A stretch of DNA of 64,000 nucleotides from Bacteroidales bacterium UBA4293 (GTDB lineage: Bacteria; Bacteroidota; Bacteroidia; Bacteroidales; Bacteroidaceae): assembly GCA_002395835.1 (NCBI GenBank), contig DGVD01000011.1:1-64000 (forward strand), in the 5' to 3' direction. This document shows positions 1 to 8,347 of the stretch, in pieces. Positions within the stretch are counted from its first letter, which is position 1, and every line of letters starts with the position of its first letter. The notes beneath the pieces were generated by a model. That model was not told where the DNA came from, made no database searches, and saw nothing but the letters and a program-made list of their open reading frames with translations. The position numbers were made by a program, and so were the translations under genes.

Positions 1-103
1 TTTCCTGGAGTCTCTTTTTTTATGTAATTACTCTATTAAAAGGTAAGTAGATTTCATATTTTTAATTAAGTTTGAACCTGTTTATTAAAATGTTATACTT
101 AAA

Positions 104-556
104 ATGGATTTTTATATAGACAAGGGACAACTTGCGGATGCTAGTATTTTAGCAACCTTTCAGGTTAAGATGGCTTTAGAGTCAGAAAGAACTACTATTG
201 ATTATAAAAACGTATATGATGGAGTAGTAGCAGCTTTAGAAGATGAAAATAAAGGTTTATATTTTGTAGTTCGAAACTTACAGGATCTCCCCGTTGGTAG
301 TTTATTGATAACAAAGGAATGGAGTGACTGGACTAATTCTTGGTACTGGTGGATTCAGAGTGTTTATATTGAGCCAGTATATAGGAAGAGGGGGCTTTAT
401 TCCTTATTATATAATCAGGTTAAATGTATAGCTAAAAACAATGGAATCCGTAGTTTAAAATTATATGTTGACCATGATAATTTAAATGCTCAGAGGGTTT
501 ATGAGAAATTGGGCATGCGTAGAAGTCACTATATTATTTATGAAACAGATGTTTAA
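104..556 (+). CDS. GNAT-family N-acetyltransferase
   Basis: A 150-residue protein that fits the single-domain GCN5-related acetyltransferase fold. The central part has the usual strand order, with the acetyl-CoA loop region around residues 85-100 (VYIEPVYRKRGLYSLL, a form of the V-x-P-x-x-R-x-x-G/A motif) and the C-terminal NxxAxxxYEKLGM pattern (N127-M137) that is very common in GNAT enzymes. The substrate cannot be told from sequence. There is no signal peptide, so it should be cytoplasmic. The gene stands alone, is visibly AT-rich compared with most genes here, and is followed within 3 nt by a strong terminator hairpin. The start ATG is the first in frame and follows an AT-rich leader with no clear Shine-Dalgarno. 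Confidence 0.85.
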   Translation: MDFYIDKGQLADASILATFQVKMALESERTTIDYKNVYDGVVAALEDENKGLYFVVRNLQDLPVGSLLITKEWSDWTNSWYWWIQSVYIEPVYRKRGLYSLLYNQVKCIAKNNGIRSLKLYVDHDNLNAQRVYEKLGMRRSHYIIYETDV

Positions 557-558
557 AT

Positions 559-597
559 AAAGCCCCGAAACTTTATATTTTAAGTTTCGGGGCTTTT
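559..597 (+). terminator. Rho-independent terminator after the acetyltransferase gene
   Basis: A perfect 15-bp inverted repeat (AAAGCCCCGAAACTT and its complement) around an 8-nt AT loop, ending in a T tract. It begins 3 nt after the stop codon. The minus-strand gene at 630-1595 also ends nearby, so the hairpin may serve both directions. Confidence 0.9.
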
Positions 598-629
598 AAG
601 ATAAAGAATTTTTGGGTATTCTTAGTTAT

Positions 630-1595
630 TTATCTATTCCTATTCCCATGAGATCTGCTTCCTTGAGCAGTACTACTTCTGTGTGAATCATTATGGCTTC
701 GGCTTATGCGTGAAGGTAAGCTTCCACCTCTAGTGGCTCCTCTATTCATGTTGCTGAAGTTACCTCCACGATTCATGCTTCCGTGGTTGTTGTTCCCACG
801 ATTCATGCTTCCATGGTTGTTGTTCCCACGATTCATGCTTCCATGGTTGTTGTTCCCAGGATTCATGCTGCCATGGTTGTTGTTCCCAGGATTCATGTTT
901 CCATGGTTGTTGTTCCCAGGATTCATGCTTCCATGGTTGTTGCTCCCACTATTCATGTTTCCATGGTTGTTGCTCCCACGATTCATGCCTCCATGGTTGT
1001 TGTTCCCAGGATTCATGTTCCCATGATTGTTGTTTCCACGATTCATGTTTCCATGATTGTGGTTCCCATGATTGATTCTACCATGATTGATGTGACCATC
1101 TATTCTGTGTGCAGGACGTGGTAACCTTGCTACAGCTCTACGGTGCATATTAAATCTTCCGCGATAATAATTTGGATGATGGAAGTGACCTCCATTGTAG
1201 TGATAATACAATCTTGGAATTCCATAGAAGAAATGAGTACGTGCATAGTAGTTGTATATACCAAATGCCCATCCGCCACGATAAATATAAGCAGGATATA
1301 CAAAGTAGTCACAATTCAGGAAATATTCCCATTGCCAATCATAAAGAACATAGCTTAAGTCTTCATAACGACGATTAATAATGTGGCTATATATACCGTC
1401 AATTGGGCCTAATGCACGGAAATAATCGTAATTGATTTCATACACGTCATCAGCTTGGTCATCGGTTAAGTTTAACTCATAGACCATTTTGTCTGTAAGG
1501 AAGCGAGCCTCCTCACGAGAACGATGTACGCTCAGTGCATTTGCGTTAACACCAACTGTAAAAACAGCCAACAAAGTCAAGATAACCTTTTTCAT
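630..1595 (-). CDS. Secreted protein with conserved N-terminal domain and Asn/His/Gly decapeptide repeat tail
   Basis: A 321-residue exported protein of unknown function. Residues 1-20 form a signal peptide (MKKVILTLLAVFTVGVNANA). Residues about 24-165 are a Tyr/Trp-rich domain (EEARFLTDKMVYELNLTDDQ at 28-47, then YEINYDYFRAL). Residues 181-280 are ten tandem 10-residue units of the form NHG-x-MN-x-G-x-N, followed by an Arg/Ser/His-rich end. The N-terminal domain is clearly paralogous to the protein at 7633-8331 (both have FLTDKM.YEL.LT.DQ..DV.EINYDYFR), but the tails are unrelated. The tail could bind metal or interact with the surface through its His and Asn; that is inference. Its promoter carries the 67-nt module shared with two other genes. 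I cannot name a family. Confidence 0.8.
   Translation of the reverse strand: MKKVILTLLAVFTVGVNANALSVHRSREEARFLTDKMVYELNLTDDQADDVYEINYDYFRALGPIDGIYSHIINRRYEDLSYVLYDWQWEYFLNCDYFVYPAYIYRGGWAFGIYNYYARTHFFYGIPRLYYHYNGGHFHHPNYYRGRFNMHRRAVARLPRPAHRIDGHINHGRINHGNHNHGNMNRGNNNHGNMNPGNNNHGGMNRGSNNHGNMNSGSNNHGSMNPGNNNHGNMNPGNNNHGSMNPGNNNHGSMNRGNNNHGSMNRGNNNHGSMNRGGNFSNMNRGATRGGSLPSRISRSHNDSHRSSTAQGSRSHGNRNR
756..1055 (-). repeat. 30-bp coding minisatellite, about ten tandem units
   Basis: About ten in-frame 30-bp units, on the plus strand close to CCATGGTTGTTGTTCCCAGG followed by ATTCATGCTT, encode residues 181-280 of the secreted protein. Units differ by only a few bases, which suggests recent expansion. 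Because the unit is a multiple of three, copy-number change would lengthen or shorten the protein without a frameshift. Confidence 0.9.
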
Positions 1596-1635
1596 AACTA
1601 TAGTGTTTAAGTTGTTAATGATTCTTTTTTACATT

Positions 1636-1702
1636 GCAAATATATTGAGGGAGTTTTCCTACCACAAGAGAAAAACCCTAAAAGAAGAGAGGATTTTCCC
1701 TA
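1636..1702 (-). promoter_or_regulatory. Promoter module A (67 nt, shared with two other loci)
   Basis: Read on the minus strand, the module starts TAGGGAAAATCC, has TTTTAGGGTTTTT from position 20, TAGGAAAACTCCC at 42-54, and ends in TATATTTGC. The TATATTTG is the -7 box for the gene starting at 1595. There is no good -33 TTTG at the right spacing (CTTG instead). Total length from TAGGGA to the C after the -7 box is 67 nt, identical to the modules at 7521-7587 and 33568-33634. Likely a binding region for an activator. Confidence 0.65.
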
Positions 1703-1709
1703 ATTAAAT

Positions 1710-1745
1710 AAAAAGAGACCCATTACTAAAAATGAGTCTCTTTTT
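1710..1745 (-). terminator. Terminator downstream of glnN
   Basis: Inverted repeat AAAAAGAGAC...GTCTCTTTTT with a short internal ATT/AAT pair, lying 36 nt past the glnN stop. On the minus strand it ends in a T run. Confidence 0.75.
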
Positions 1746-1780
1746 AAGCAAGTAATCTTTTTCTGCTATTTTAGGCGTAA

Positions 1781-3970
1781 TTATCTGATAAACAGAAGCT
1801 CTCTATATTTTGGCAATGGCCAGATTTCATCATCAATAACCATTTCCAGTTTATCAATATCATAACGGATTTCTTCTAAGAAGGGGGCAACTGTATCATG
1901 ATAGGCAATTGCTTTCTCACGCTGGCATTCAATTTTGTTGGCTATCTTACGAGCATCAATCATCTTTTGGACTTTTGAGGTTATATTTTTAGTCCTCATA
2001 GATATTTCTCTAATTAACTTAATGTTTTCGTCACTAAGTTCCATTGCTTCTTCCCCAAAGATTTCTCTAAGCTTGTGCACATTGTCTGTTAATGAACTTT
2101 GGTAACGGGTAGCAATAGGAATGATGTGATTGATAGCCATGTCACCAAATATGCGGGCTTCTATCTGTATGGTTTTTGTATAGGTTTCCCATTTAATCTC
2201 GTTACGAGCTTTCAGTTCCATTTCTGTCATGACATTCATGCTCTCAAACATTTCAATGCTTTCAGGATCCAGATAACGATCGAAGATGACAGGACAACTT
2301 TTTTCCACATCTAAACCACGTTTGGCTGCTTCAATTTCCCATTCCTTAGAATATCCATTTCCGTCAAATCTAATATTTTTGCATGCTTTTATATCGTGAC
2401 GTAAAATCTTCAAAATAGCTGTACCTTGGTTTTCTCCTTTTGCGATTAATGCATCAACTCGTTTTTTGAAGTTAACCAGCGCTTCAGCCATAGCTGTGTT
2501 CAGTGCTATCATTGCTGATGCACAGTTTGCTCCGGCACCTACAGCACGGAACTCAAATCGGTTACCGGTAAAAGCAAATGGCGAAGTTCTGTTTCTATCA
2601 GTGTTGTCTACCATAATTTCAGGGATGGAAGGAATGTCTAATTTCATCCCGTGCTTACCAGACAGATTAATCAGTTCATCTTCTTCTGTAGCTTCTAAAT
2701 GATTGAGGAGGTCAGAGATTTGTTTGCCTAAGAATGAAGACACGATAGCAGGGGGAGCTTCATTGGCACCCAGACGGTGTGCATTGGTAGCACTCATAAT
2801 AGATGCTTTTAAAAGACCATTATGTTTATGTACGGCCATTAAAGATTCTACAATGAATGTTACAAATCTTAGATTGTCAATTGGCGACTTGCCAGGCGAA
2901 TAAAGAAGAATTCCTGTATCTGTAATTAATGACCAGTTATTGTGCTTGCCAGAGCCATTCACGCCTGCAAAAGGCTTTTCATGAAGTAGACAACGGAATC
3001 CATGCTTACGGGCAACTTTTTTCATCAGTCCCATAATCAGCATGTTATGGTCAATGGCCAAATTGCATTCTTCATAGATGGGAGCTAATTCAAACTGGTT
3101 TGGAGCAACCTCGTTATGTCTAGTCTTGCAAGGTATACCTAATTCTAAAGCTTGAATCTCCAAGTCTTTCATAAAGGCAGATACTCGTTCTGGAATAGAA
3201 CCAAAATAATGGTCATCCATCTGTTGGTCTTTGGCAGAACTATGTCCCATCAGTGTTCTTCCTGTCAAAACCAAATCTGGTCGAGCGCCAAATAGTCCCT
3301 CATCAACTAAGAAATACTCTTGTTCCCACCCTAAGTTGGTCTTCACTCTCTTGACATCGGGGTAGAAATATTGACAAACATCAGTTGCTGCTTTGTCAAC
3401 AGCATTGAGGGCTTTTAAAAGAGGCGTTTTATAATCTAACGCTTCGCCTGTGTATGATATAAAGACAGTGGGAATCATAAGTGTGTCGCCCATAACGAAT
3501 ACGGGGGAAGTAGGATCCCATGCTGAATAGCCACGTGCTTCAAAGGTACTTCGAATGCCTCCACTAGGGAAGGAAGAAGCATCAGGCTCTTGTTGCATAA
3601 GAGATTTTCCCTCGAATTCTTCTATCATACCACCTTTCCCATCATGTTCCACAAAGCCATCATGTTTTTCAGCTGTAGTGTCTGTCAGAGGCTGGAACCA
3701 GTGAGTGATATGTGTTACACCTAATTCCATGGCCCATTTTTTCATGCCTGCTGCTATTTCATCGGCCAGTTCCCTGTTCAGAGGGGCACCGTTATCTATG
3801 ACATCGCACATTCTGTCATAGGTCTTTTTAGAAAGGTATTTGTACATCTTCTGTTTGTTGAAAACATACTTTCCAAAAAATTCAGACGGCCTTTCAGTTG
3901 GAATAGGAACATCTATAGGTCTTTTAGCAAAGGCTTCTCCTACGACCTTGAATCTTAATTTCGAAGACAT
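1781..3970 (-). CDS. glnN: Glutamine synthetase type III (GlnN)
   Basis: 729 residues, the usual length of the large GSIII class, which makes glutamine from glutamate, ammonia and ATP in the cytoplasm and is a main ammonia-assimilation enzyme in Bacteroidetes. Recognisable blocks include the glutamate/nucleotide loop GVNGSGKHNNWSL, the metal and substrate segment RHNEVAPNQFELAPIYEE, NAHRLGANEAPPAIVS, and the C-terminal GSIII helical extension. It lies 105 nt downstream of dapL in the same direction but has its own -7 box (TATTTTTG) in the gap, so it can be expressed separately. The neighbours (dapL, aguA, aguB) all handle nitrogen-rich metabolites. Confidence 0.97.
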   Translation of the reverse strand: MSSKLRFKVVGEAFAKRPIDVPIPTERPSEFFGKYVFNKQKMYKYLSKKTYDRMCDVIDNGAPLNRELADEIAAGMKKWAMELGVTHITHWFQPLTDTTAEKHDGFVEHDGKGGMIEEFEGKSLMQQEPDASSFPSGGIRSTFEARGYSAWDPTSPVFVMGDTLMIPTVFISYTGEALDYKTPLLKALNAVDKAATDVCQYFYPDVKRVKTNLGWEQEYFLVDEGLFGARPDLVLTGRTLMGHSSAKDQQMDDHYFGSIPERVSAFMKDLEIQALELGIPCKTRHNEVAPNQFELAPIYEECNLAIDHNMLIMGLMKKVARKHGFRCLLHEKPFAGVNGSGKHNNWSLITDTGILLYSPGKSPIDNLRFVTFIVESLMAVHKHNGLLKASIMSATNAHRLGANEAPPAIVSSFLGKQISDLLNHLEATEEDELINLSGKHGMKLDIPSIPEIMVDNTDRNRTSPFAFTGNRFEFRAVGAGANCASAMIALNTAMAEALVNFKKRVDALIAKGENQGTAILKILRHDIKACKNIRFDGNGYSKEWEIEAAKRGLDVEKSCPVIFDRYLDPESIEMFESMNVMTEMELKARNEIKWETYTKTIQIEARIFGDMAINHIIPIATRYQSSLTDNVHKLREIFGEEAMELSDENIKLIREISMRTKNITSKVQKMIDARKIANKIECQREKAIAYHDTVAPFLEEIRYDIDKLEMVIDDEIWPLPKYRELLFIR

Positions 3971-3996
3971 AATTATTGGTTGTTATTTATTAAGTG

Positions 3997-4004
3997 CAAA
4001 AATA
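3997..4004 (-). promoter_or_regulatory. -7 box of glnN (TATTTTTG)
   Basis: Minus-strand TATTTTTGC, 26 nt upstream of the glnN ATG, matches the Bacteroidetes TAnnTTTG box. No clear TTTG lies at -33, so activation by a regulator is possible. Confidence 0.6.
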
Positions 4005-4075
4005 CATCAAAAAACCGATACATTGAGTCTTTTGATATGTTTTTGTTTACTGCACTTTCTTTTTTGTAGCTCATA

Positions 4076-5308
4076 TTATCTTACCCAATGCTTTAAACGC
4101 CTTACTGCTTCTTCACAGTCTTCATGTTTGCCAAAGGCAGTTAAGCGGATATAGCCTTCTCCAGAAGGTCCAAAACCTACTCCAGGAGTTGTAACTAAAT
4201 GAATTTCATAAAGCATCTTCTCGAAAAACTTCCATGAACTTTCTCCATTTGGGGTCTTAAACCAAATATATGGTGCATTTTCACCTCCATAACATTGAAT
4301 GTCCAAACTTGTCAATGCCTCACGTAGGAGTTTAGCATTTGCCATGTAATAATCTATAGTGGCTTTTACCTGCTTTTTGCCTTCTTCAGTGTAAATGGCT
4401 TCTGCACCTCGTTGGGTTATATATGAGGTGCCGTTGAACTTTGTACTTTGGCGTCGGTTCCAAAGGGGATTTAAGGCCACCTTTTCCCCATTAGCTGTTA
4501 ATGCTTTTACCTCTTTAGGAATTACCGTATAGCCACAGCGAACTCCAGTGAATCCTGCTGTTTTGGAGAAACTATGGAATTCAATAGCACATTTCTTAGC
4601 ACCTTTTATCTCGTATATAGAATGTGGAATCTCAGGATCCTGAATATAGGCTTCATAAGCTGCATCAAATAGAATCAAACAATCATTTGCCAACGCATAA
4701 TCTACCCATTTCTTTAATTCATTATAGCTGATAACTGTTCCTGTAGGATTATTTGGGAAACAAAGATACACAAAGTCAAGACGTTTATTAGGAATTTCAG
4801 GTATGAAATTATTTTCGGCATTGCAGGGCATGTAATGAACATTATTCCAACGTCCATCTTCCAGAAGGTCTCCAGCACGGCCAGCCATAACATTTGAATC
4901 TATGTAGACGGGATAAACAGGATCTGTCAACCCGAAAATGTTGTCGTGCCCTAGAATGTCGCCTATATTCCCTGTGTCACTCTTTGTTCCGTCACTGATG
5001 AAGATTTCACTGGTGTCGAATTTGATGCCTCTAGGGAGAAAATCATTTTTAATAATGGCTTCTTGTAGAAAATCATATCCTTGTTCTGGCCCATACCCAC
5101 GGAAAGTCTCTTGGTGCCCCATTTCTTCTACAGCCTTTTTCATAGCCTCAATACAGGCAGGAGCCAATGGTTGAGTAACATCACCAATGCCCATACGAAT
5201 AAGGTTTGCTTTCGGATTAGTCGTTTTGAAGACTTTAACTTTCTTAGCGATATCTGAAAATAAATATTTTGCCTGTAACTTTAGGAAGTTTTCATTTACT
5301 AACGCCAT
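4076..5308 (-). CDS. dapL: LL-diaminopimelate aminotransferase
   Basis: A 410-residue PLP-dependent class I/II aminotransferase of the DapL type. DapL converts tetrahydrodipicolinate and glutamate directly to LL-diaminopimelate, bypassing the acylated intermediates, on the way to lysine and peptidoglycan. The PLP lysine is K249 in the motif SFSKTAGFTGVRCGYT. The N-terminal block (NENFLKLQAKYLFSDIAKKV) and FPNNPTG are typical of DapL. The start ATG lies downstream of a -7 box at 5384-5391. dapF is not next to it in this window. It may continue into glnN, although glnN has its own promoter. Confidence 0.96.
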   Translation of the reverse strand: MALVNENFLKLQAKYLFSDIAKKVKVFKTTNPKANLIRMGIGDVTQPLAPACIEAMKKAVEEMGHQETFRGYGPEQGYDFLQEAIIKNDFLPRGIKFDTSEIFISDGTKSDTGNIGDILGHDNIFGLTDPVYPVYIDSNVMAGRAGDLLEDGRWNNVHYMPCNAENNFIPEIPNKRLDFVYLCFPNNPTGTVISYNELKKWVDYALANDCLILFDAAYEAYIQDPEIPHSIYEIKGAKKCAIEFHSFSKTAGFTGVRCGYTVIPKEVKALTANGEKVALNPLWNRRQSTKFNGTSYITQRGAEAIYTEEGKKQVKATIDYYMANAKLLREALTSLDIQCYGGENAPYIWFKTPNGESSWKFFEKMLYEIHLVTTPGVGFGPSGEGYIRLTAFGKHEDCEEAVRRLKHWVR

Positions 5309-5383
5309 ATTATTTCTCTCTTATAATTTATCAAATTGTTTCTCTTATGATTTGTATAATTCCATTTTGTATTTGATTGATTG

Positions 5384-5391
5384 CAAAAATA
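5384..5391 (-). promoter_or_regulatory. -7 box of dapL (TATTTTTG)
   Basis: Minus-strand TATATTTTTGC contains TATTTTTG, giving a leader of about 70 nt before the dapL start. No matching -33 TTTG is evident. Confidence 0.5.
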
Positions 5392-5408
5392 TATCTTTTT
5401 GAATAAAA

Positions 5409-5448
5409 AATGGGCAATAATGAAAATGACTTTCATGCTTTGCCCATT
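5409..5448 (-). terminator. Terminator after aguB
   Basis: Inverted repeat with outer arms AATGGGCAA / TTTGCCCATT and inner arms TGAAA / TTTCA. On the minus strand it is followed by TTTTTT. It lies about 20 nt past the aguB stop and separates aguAB from dapL. Confidence 0.75.
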
Positions 5449-5468
5449 ATGATAACATTTTTTAAGAA

Positions 5469-6353
5469 TTAATCAATGAATCTTTTAGTCAATTCTCCAA
5501 ATTCATCAATTCTGCGGTCACGGAAGAAAGGCCACCATCGTCTCACATTTTCGCTTCTTTCCAAGTCTATGTCTACTAACATGTTGATTTCTCGGTCTTT
5601 TGGCCCCTGAGCTATGATTTCTCCTTGTGGTCCGGCAACGAAGCTACTTCCCCAGAACTGAATACCGTTTGTTTGTCCGGAAGGATCAGGTTCCCATCCC
5701 ACACGGTTCACGGCTATTACTGGGATTCCATTGGCTACAGCATGGCCTCTTTGTACGGTAATCCAGGCTTCTCGTTGGCGCTCTTGTTCTTCAGGTGTAT
5801 CACTGCTTTCATAGCCTATAGCTGTAGGATAGATGAGCAGTTCTGCACCTTGAAGTGCCATCAGTCTTGCTCCTTCTGGATACCACTGGTCCCAACAAAC
5901 TTGTACTCCTAGTTTGCCTACTGATGTTTGAATAGGGTGAAATCCTAAATCTCCAGGTGTGAAATAAAATTTTTCATAATATGCAGGATCGTCAGGGATA
6001 TGGTTTTTTCGATAGATGCCTGCAATGCTTCCATCTTTTTCAAAAACCACAGCTGTATTATGATACAAACCAGCTGCTCTTTTCTCAAATAGACTGGTGA
6101 CTAGCACAATGCCACACTCTTTGGCCAGATTTCCATAAAAAGCAGTTGATGGCCCAGGTATAGGTTCAGCCAAATCAAAATTGTCTGTATTTTCCACCTG
6201 GCAAAAGTACAGTGAATTATGTAGTTCTTGTAATATAACTAGTTCGGCACCATGTTCAGCCAGTGCACTGATATTATCATGTAGTTTACGTAAATTATCC
6301 TTTACGTTTTCAGTATTGGATTGTTGTATTAATCCTATTTTGATTTTTTTCAT
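5469..6353 (-). CDS. aguB: N-carbamoylputrescine amidase
   Basis: 294 residues, nitrilase superfamily. It hydrolyses N-carbamoylputrescine to putrescine, CO2 and ammonia, the last step of the agmatine route to putrescine. The Glu-Lys-Cys triad is visible: E43 (LQELHNSLYF), K116 (YRKNHIP) and C153 (VCWDQWYPEG). The YPEGAR context and the neighbouring agmatine deiminase support N-carbamoylputrescine over other nitrilase substrates. It follows aguA by 5 nt, so the two are co-transcribed, and a terminator follows. Confidence 0.95.
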   Translation of the reverse strand: MKKIKIGLIQQSNTENVKDNLRKLHDNISALAEHGAELVILQELHNSLYFCQVENTDNFDLAEPIPGPSTAFYGNLAKECGIVLVTSLFEKRAAGLYHNTAVVFEKDGSIAGIYRKNHIPDDPAYYEKFYFTPGDLGFHPIQTSVGKLGVQVCWDQWYPEGARLMALQGAELLIYPTAIGYESSDTPEEQERQREAWITVQRGHAVANGIPVIAVNRVGWEPDPSGQTNGIQFWGSSFVAGPQGEIIAQGPKDREINMLVDIDLERSENVRRWWPFFRDRRIDEFGELTKRFID

Positions 6354-6358
6354 GTACC

Positions 6359-7399
6359 TTATTTTATATTAAATACGTCTTTAGGAAATTGCATGGTAAC
6401 ACAATGTAATGAGCCATGCTGCCGGATAAGTGCCTCACAGTTTATACCTATTATATTTCTTGTAGGAAATGCCTTCTTAAGTTGTTCGGCAGCTTTAGCA
6501 TCATTATTGGGCTGATTGTAAGTAGGGTAGAGAACAGCCTCATTCATAATAAGGAAGTTAGCATAAGTAGCTGGTAAGCGTTCTCCATCTTCATAGATAG
6601 GATCAGCCATAGGAAGTGGAATTAAGCGATAAGGTTCGCCTTTCAGCGTCCTGAAAGTTTTGAGTTGCTCTTCCATTTTTATGAGTTCGTCAAAATGCTC
6701 ATCTCTATCATTATTGCATTGTACATAGACTATGGTGTTCACAGAACTGAATCGTGCCAATGTGTCTATATGGCTATCCGTGTCATCTCCAGCCAGATAG
6801 CCATAATCCAGCCAAAGAACCTGTTTTAAGTTAAATTCGTTTATCAAACGAGCTTCTATCAGTTCTTTAGTTAAAGGTTCATTTCTATTGGGTGCGGTTA
6901 AACATGTGGTAGTGGTTAATAAAGTACCGCAACCATCACTTTCTATAGATCCTCCTTCCAGAACGAAATCTAAACAACTTTTATATTTCCCTTTTAAGAT
7001 TCCAGACTCCTTCATTTTCCTACAGATTTGATTGTCGAGGTTAGAGGCGAATTTTTGTCCCCACCCATTGAAGCGGAAGTCCAGAAGTATTGGGCCATTC
7101 TCATCAAGCATGGTAATAAAGCCATGGTCGCGTGCCCATGTATCGTTCGTGGAACATTTAAAATAGGTTATGTTCTCCAGATTGCCTAGTTGCTGCCTCG
7201 TTTTTTCAGGATCGGGAGTTACAATGATAAGAGGTTGACGGGTTGCTATCTCACGTGCCAGATTCTTGAAACAATCAGTTACTTCGTCTAGCATGTATGC
7301 CCAGTCTGTATTTGGGTGAGGCCATGTTAGCTGTATGGCACTTTGTTCTTGCCATTCAGCAGGAAGAAAAGGAGGGATTACTTTAGTATTATGTATCAA
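6359..7399 (-). CDS. aguA: Agmatine deiminase
   Basis: 346 residues, peptidyl-arginine-deiminase-like (guanidine-modifying) superfamily. It converts agmatine to N-carbamoylputrescine plus ammonia. Features are WARDHGF near residues 88-94, the segment LEGGSIESDG, GDDTDSHID with the catalytic His, and the nucleophilic Cys at about residue 333 (QHGSLHCVTMQ). The only in-frame start that keeps the conserved FLPAEWQEQSAIQLTWP region is TTG at 7399; the next ATG would remove about 35 residues including conserved sequence. The TTG start is therefore likely but unusual. First gene of the aguA-aguB pair. Confidence 0.94.
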   Translation of the reverse strand: MIHNTKVIPPFLPAEWQEQSAIQLTWPHPNTDWAYMLDEVTDCFKNLAREIATRQPLIIVTPDPEKTRQQLGNLENITYFKCSTNDTWARDHGFITMLDENGPILLDFRFNGWGQKFASNLDNQICRKMKESGILKGKYKSCLDFVLEGGSIESDGCGTLLTTTTCLTAPNRNEPLTKELIEARLINEFNLKQVLWLDYGYLAGDDTDSHIDTLARFSSVNTIVYVQCNNDRDEHFDELIKMEEQLKTFRTLKGEPYRLIPLPMADPIYEDGERLPATYANFLIMNEAVLYPTYNQPNNDAKAAEQLKKAFPTRNIIGINCEALIRQHGSLHCVTMQFPKDVFNIK

Positions 7400-7520
7400 A
7401 GTCTTGTTTTTTGGTTTTTAATATTGTGAACAAAAGGACGTACATTTTTCTGTTTGTTTTGCAATATTCGGGAAAAAATGCCATATTTGCAAATAAATCA
7501 GGTGATTTCCCCAATTGGGT

Positions 7521-7587
7521 TAGGGAAATTCCCTTATTCTTTTAGGATTTTCAATTTGATGATAGGAATTAATTCCCTTATCTTTGC
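7521..7587 (+). promoter_or_regulatory. Promoter module B (67 nt) with full -33/-7 elements
   Basis: Starts TAGGGAAATTCCC, has TTTTAGGATTTTC from position 20, TTTG at 7555-7558 (-33), the palindrome GGAATTAATTCC (7565-7576), and ends TATCTTTGC with the -7 box at 7579-7586. Spacing between TTTG and the -7 box is 20 nt. Fixed-length counterparts lie at 1636-1702 and 33568-33634. Just upstream is a further TTTCCCCAATTGGG repeat (from 7506). Confidence 0.75.
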
Positions 7588-7632
7588 CATAGAAGAAAGA
7601 ATTCCAGTAATAACCATTTAAATAAACCGATT

Positions 7633-8331
7633 ATGAAAAAGCTATTGTTGACCCTGTTAGTAGTAATGAGCAGTGCAAGTGTCTTTGCAATGTCTAGCTA
7701 TCGTGCCCGTCAAGAGGCTTGGTTCCTTACCGATAAGATGGCGTATGAACTCTATCTTACGGAGGATCAGATGGAGGATGTATTTGAAATCAATTATGAT
7801 TACTTCCGTTCATTGGTGAATTACCGTCTACCTTATACTCTGGAATACAATCGCCGTTTGGAAGACCTGAGCTTTGTGCTCTCTGCATGGCAGTGGCGTA
7901 AATTCCGTGCTATAGAAGATTTTGTAACTCCAGTAAAAGTTATCAATACCTCATGGAGCTTTGTCATCTATAATCGTTATGTCCGTGGTTTGAATTATTA
8001 TAATAAGCCAAGGGTGTATTCAATATATGTAGGTGGTCACAAAAATAATCCAGGATACTATAAAGGTCGTCAGCCTATGCATTTGGAGAAGGTAAGAGGT
8101 CGTGTAGGTAATCCAAATACTGATAGAAAGCATACGATTCCTTCTTACGTGAATAAGCGGAACAACAAGGTTCCAAGTGTTCAGCCAAAGCCAAGGAACA
8201 TTCCTAGTGTTCAACCAAAGCCAAACACTCCTAGTGTTCAGCCACGTCAGAATCAGCCAAAACAAGATTCTAACAAGAGACCGGAAAGAAGGACTCGTAC
8301 TTCTCGCAGCAGTTCATCTCGTACTCGTTAA
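7633..8331 (+). CDS. Secreted paralogue with PSVQPK-repeat and Arg/Ser tail
   Basis: 232 residues. Signal peptide at residues 1-19 (MKKLLLTLLVVMSSASVFA), then the same Tyr/Trp-rich domain as the product of 630-1595 (EAWFLTDKMAYELYLTEDQ, VFEINYDYFRSL, LEDLSFVLSAWQW). The C-terminal 70 residues are low complexity: three PSVQPK/PSVQPR units and a basic Arg/Ser end (RTSRSSSSRTR), quite unlike the NHG repeats of the paralogue. Function unknown; probably periplasmic or surface exposed. The gene has a strong promoter with the shared 67-nt module and its own terminator, so it is monocistronic. Confidence 0.82.
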   Translation: MKKLLLTLLVVMSSASVFAMSSYRARQEAWFLTDKMAYELYLTEDQMEDVFEINYDYFRSLVNYRLPYTLEYNRRLEDLSFVLSAWQWRKFRAIEDFVTPVKVINTSWSFVIYNRYVRGLNYYNKPRVYSIYVGGHKNNPGYYKGRQPMHLEKVRGRVGNPNTDRKHTIPSYVNKRNNKVPSVQPKPRNIPSVQPKPNTPSVQPRQNQPKQDSNKRPERRTRTSRSSSSRTR

Positions 8332-8347
8332 TGGGAACTTATATATA

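Noticed and set aside
1..103. Possible regulatory RNA or terminator before the first gene.
   Set aside because: The stretch is AT-rich with no clear hairpin or TAnnTTTG box.
756..1055. The regular 30-bp repeats looked like a CRISPR array.
   Set aside because: There are no unique spacers; units are directly adjacent and coding, and no cas genes are present.
706..1124. Two long plus-strand reading frames opposite the NHG-repeat gene (706-1026 and 783-1124).
   Set aside because: They are repetitive by-products of the 30-bp minisatellite read on the wrong strand; the minus-strand frame has a signal peptide, a conserved paralogue and a promoter.
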